Shown here piece after piece: positions 61,664 through 64,000 of a DNA stretch of 64,000 nt. Source of the stretch: Candidatus Omnitrophota bacterium (lineage in GTDB: Bacteria; Hinthialibacterota; Hinthialibacteria; Hinthialibacterales; Hinthialibacteraceae); the NCBI GenBank assembly GCA_013177805.1, contig JABLXU010000005.1, positions 1 through 64,000 on the forward strand. Reading direction: 5' to 3'. Within the stretch, counting starts at the first letter, position 1; every line of letters starts with the position of its first letter. The notes under the pieces are model-generated. The model was not told the origin of the DNA, made no database searches, and worked only from the letters and a program-made list of their open reading frames with translations. Position numbers and translations under genes: made by a program.

Positions 61664-62992
61664 TTAGTGCAGCATGTAATCTTCGACCGCGGTGGGGTCA
61701 TTCCCCAGGGTAATGGCAAAGATGCTGAGGTACGGATCGCTCCGGGGGATATTGTTCGGCATGACCAACGCCGTCAATGTTTTGGTGTTATCCAAAAAGT
61801 ACTTTTTCTTGATCAGGATCAAGCCGCCCTGCGGCGAGTTGCCATCGGTGCGGACCAGACCCGGCCACAGGCGCGCGCCTAGACTGCTCCGGACCACATC
61901 CCCTTTGAAGATGCCCAGCGAGCGGCACCGGGCGCCCCAAGGGTTATTTGCCTGTCCGGGAGCGTTGTCGGGCGCGGCATCTTCGAATTTCAGGAAAAGA
62001 TTCGTGACATTGCCGGCGGATAAAATAGGCGCCAAGTCAAAGCTGCGCAACTCACGGTTGGGGAAATACCCGTCGATATTGCCCGCGGGCGCGGTATATA
62101 CCTGATCCATGGTGGCCGAATTGTAGAGTTCCGTATATGTTATGTCATCGGTGGAATAGGACAGTTTTACGTTACCCCACATTTCGGTCCACAAAGTCGC
62201 CTTGGTCAGGCCGGCCGGAATGGGAATATTATAAACAAAATAATTACCCGCCCCATTCACGTAGTGATACTGGCCATAATCGTGGTTGCTCATGCCGACA
62301 TAGTCCCACAAGTACAGGATGTCATCCACATGGCCGTCATAAGTCAGCCAATCCACGACGATTTCGTTGGGATCCCCGCTGGCGGGAGCCACCCATTCCG
62401 GCACTTTCCAGAACCAGTCATTGACCGTCCCGATATAAATCCAGTTCCCTTCGCCTTCTTGGTAAATCGGCTTGAAACTGTTCACTTCATGGCGGGGATC
62501 GATGACTTGTTTGGTGTTAATATCGACGATGGGGGCCCAGTCAGATTCGCTGCCAGGCCAGTTGCCGTTCCCAGACATGCAGGCGAGATAGAGGTATTTA
62601 TACTTTCCCGGTGGAACCGGAATGGTATCGCCCGCGGGATAGTAAACGTCCAGATCCCCGATTTCCATTTTGGGCAGCAAAAAGGCCACTTCGCCGTCCT
62701 CTGTCACGTTCACCTGGCCCGGAATCACATTGGGGGGCAGCGTGTTGATCCGGATCCGCGCGCCTCCGGTCATTCCGTCCAGTCCCCACTGGCCGCCGCC
62801 CGCGTCAGGATGGGGCGAGGGCACACCCGGATCCAAGTTGGGATTACTGGGATCATAGTGATACCAACCGTCCGCGTTCCAGAAGGCAGACAAGTCCACC
62901 GGGGTGCTGACTACCTTTTGCGCGTGGACCGTGGGTATCGCAATCCCCGCGAGAAGCACGAAAATCCATAAGATATAAAAGTAACGTCTCAT
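61664..62992 (-). CDS. secreted protein of unknown function, tandem paralogue 2
   Basis: The 442-residue product has a signal peptide (MRRYFYILWIFVLLAGIAI, cleavage near VHAQ). It shares the beginning VVSTPVDLSAFWNADGWYHY, the middle EVNSFKPIYQEGEG, MSNHDYGQYHYVNGAGNYF and the end ALVMPNNIPRSDPYLSIFAI with paralogue 1. The differences cluster in the segment after WYHY (DPSNPNLDPG versus DAGADIDPI) and in short loops. GGGAGG is 7 bases upstream of the ATG at 62992, supporting this start over 63013. The close similarity shows a recent duplication. Function unknown. Confidence 0.78.
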   Translation of the reverse strand: MRRYFYILWIFVLLAGIAIPTVHAQKVVSTPVDLSAFWNADGWYHYDPSNPNLDPGVPSPHPDAGGGQWGLDGMTGGARIRINTLPPNVIPGQVNVTEDGEVAFLLPKMEIGDLDVYYPAGDTIPVPPGKYKYLYLACMSGNGNWPGSESDWAPIVDINTKQVIDPRHEVNSFKPIYQEGEGNWIYIGTVNDWFWKVPEWVAPASGDPNEIVVDWLTYDGHVDDILYLWDYVGMSNHDYGQYHYVNGAGNYFVYNIPIPAGLTKATLWTEMWGNVKLSYSTDDITYTELYNSATMDQVYTAPAGNIDGYFPNRELRSFDLAPILSAGNVTNLFLKFEDAAPDNAPGQANNPWGARCRSLGIFKGDVVRSSLGARLWPGLVRTDGNSPQGGLILIKKKYFLDNTKTLTALVMPNNIPRSDPYLSIFAITLGNDPTAVEDYMLH

Positions 62993-63047
62993 TTTGTAAC
63001 CTCCCTTACGCATCAGGCACGATGCTTGCCTTCATCAACAAATTTCC

Positions 63048-63070
63048 TTTCATGGATCGCTTCCATGAAA
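63048..63070. promoter_or_regulatory. inverted repeat upstream of paralogue 2
   Basis: TTTCATGGA-TCGCT-TCCATGAAA has perfect 9-bp arms and lies 55 bp upstream of the start at 62992. It matches the repeat at 61408-61428 upstream of paralogue 1 in sequence and spacing. Confidence 0.7.
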
Positions 63071-63225
63071 TCCAAATTCCTCCTCCGGTCCGATACCGGA
63101 GTCCATACTACCAAATTTCTAGCCGGAAAATAAGGGGAAGAATCGATTAACCGATGAGAGAAAATAGAACAAGATTCATCATTCGATATTTTGATAAATC
63201 GAATTATTGAAACCGGTTTCCCGAT

Positions 63226-64000
63226 TTAGTCCTTGTTTCTGATTGATTTCGAAACCTTGGAGAGGAATGGGATTTGGCGCGCGCGTTCCCACACTTCAAG
63301 GGGCACGGCTCCATGAGCGGCGTCGGTAATCCGGCTCATAAGGTTGGAGGGATCGATCGAAGCGCGGCGCTTGCGCAATCGGGCCAAGCGCTGTTCGCCC
63401 AGTTTGCCGCGGTCTTCGGCGAGTGATCCGGTATAGAGGCGTAATTTCCCTTGAGCAAAGGACTTAGCATCCAAAAGGTGAATCTGCCGCCGCCGCAGCC
63501 GCAGGTGGAGAAGATCGCCGGTCTGGAGGTAGAGAATTCCTCCCCGGTTGAAGGATTCGGGGGTGACATGCCCGACGGCCGCGCCGTAAGTGACACCGGA
63601 GTACCTCCCGTCACTGATGATGGTGACGATTTTCTTGAGTTCGCGGTTATGGTTGATGTGCTGGGTGGGGGTGAACATTTCGGGCATGCCGAAGGCTTCG
63701 GGGCCTTGCCCGGCAATGACCACGGCCAGCCGGAGGGCGTTTTCATCGAGTATCCGCTGGAAGATCATCTGCTTGTTGCGCAAACGTTCCAATTCCGGAT
63801 TGTTCTTCCCGGTGTTGTGGCGGTAAAGGCCAAGCAGGACATCGCGGGGGAATCCGGCTCCCCGCGCCACATCCCGCAGGATGTTGACGTTCAATAATTG
63901 GGCCGTGGCCTGCTCTTCGGTTTCGAAATAGAGGACCACGGCGACTTTTTCATCGAATTCATCCACTTGTTCATCCGGCAGGCCGCTGATTTTAACCACT
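63226..64000 (-). CDS. IlvD/Edd-family dehydratase, C-terminal part (YjhG/YagF-like)
   Basis: The window end cuts the gene; 257 codons of the C-terminus are visible. GPEAFGMPEMFTPTQHINHN, ISDGRYSGVTYGAAVGHVTP and LQTGDLLHLRLRRRQI match the C-terminal core of the sugar-acid dehydratases of the YjhG/YagF (D-xylonate dehydratase-like) type, more than IlvD itself. The family needs an Fe-S cluster and Mg2+ and converts aldonic acids to 2-keto-3-deoxy acids. The catalytic Ser and the first two Cys lie outside the window, so integrity is unproven. Confidence 0.85.
   Translation of the reverse strand, partial: VVKISGLPDEQVDEFDEKVAVVLYFETEEQATAQLLNVNILRDVARGAGFPRDVLLGLYRHNTGKNNPELERLRNKQMIFQRILDENALRLAVVIAGQGPEAFGMPEMFTPTQHINHNRELKKIVTIISDGRYSGVTYGAAVGHVTPESFNRGGILYLQTGDLLHLRLRRRQIHLLDAKSFAQGKLRLYTGSLAEDRGKLGEQRLARLRKRRASIDPSNLMSRITDAAHGAVPLEVWERARQIPFLSKVSKSIRNKD

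Overview
The window looks like a piece of chromosome from an uncultured, GC-rich, Gram-negative bacterium. An outer membrane is implied by an MlaA homologue, a DUF481-type beta-barrel protein and several lipoproteins. Several pseudopilin genes (FTLIELL leaders after Ala), surface proteins with Thr/Pro linkers, and scattered housekeeping genes not in classical operon order are typical of candidate phyla around the FCB/PVC groups (for example Sumerlaeota, Hydrogenedentota or Omnitrophota-like lineages). That placement is inference; no rRNA gene is present to settle it.

Region by region. 0-12 kb is accessory: a subtilisin-like secreted protease with a duplicated C-terminal module, a large secreted HExxH metalloprotease, a pseudopilin, a LysE/RhtB exporter that resembles an integron cassette, and decayed pieces of four different transposase families (IS5, IS1634, IS1380 and IS66 types). 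11.7-22.7 kb is mostly housekeeping: tRNA-Trp, then a co-directional run gatA, arginine-phosphatase-like/RpiB fusion, glyA, nrdR, a DUF115/MptE-like protein, a STAS protein and gltX, converging on glnS. 23-30.6 kb (minus strand) carries a type I phosphodiesterase, two pseudopilins, rpsI-rplM, a DUF481 protein and a lipoprotein-miaB pair. 30.8-34.3 kb is a phosphorelay (HPt, response regulator, three-PAS histidine kinase). 34.3-45.2 kb holds tRNA-Ser, a sulfatase-fold lipoprotein, a SagB-like nitroreductase, a GalT-like enzyme, a polytopic membrane protein overlapping hemD, a coupled mlaA-alpha/beta hydrolase pair and a secreted beta-propeller. 45.8-59.2 kb is mixed: a tiny c-type-haem lipoprotein, pepA, a TRM11-like methyltransferase, a family-4 uracil-DNA glycosylase, a GT2 enzyme, rplI, sucC, an M1 aminopeptidase with HEAT repeats, and a DUF4432 sugar-binding enzyme. 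59.2-64 kb has a small M50-like protease, two tandem paralogous secreted proteins of unknown function with matching upstream and downstream inverted repeats, and the 3' part of an IlvD/Edd-family sugar-acid dehydratase.

Functionally the window suggests a heterotroph that degrades extracellular protein and sugar derivatives with a repertoire of secreted and surface enzymes. No CRISPR array, recognisable phage-defence island, secondary-metabolite cluster or replication origin was seen. The observations most worth following are the tandem secreted paralogues with shared operator-like inverted repeats, the phosphatase-RpiB fusion, the pseudopilin family with a common C-terminal signature, and the cassette-like lysE gene.
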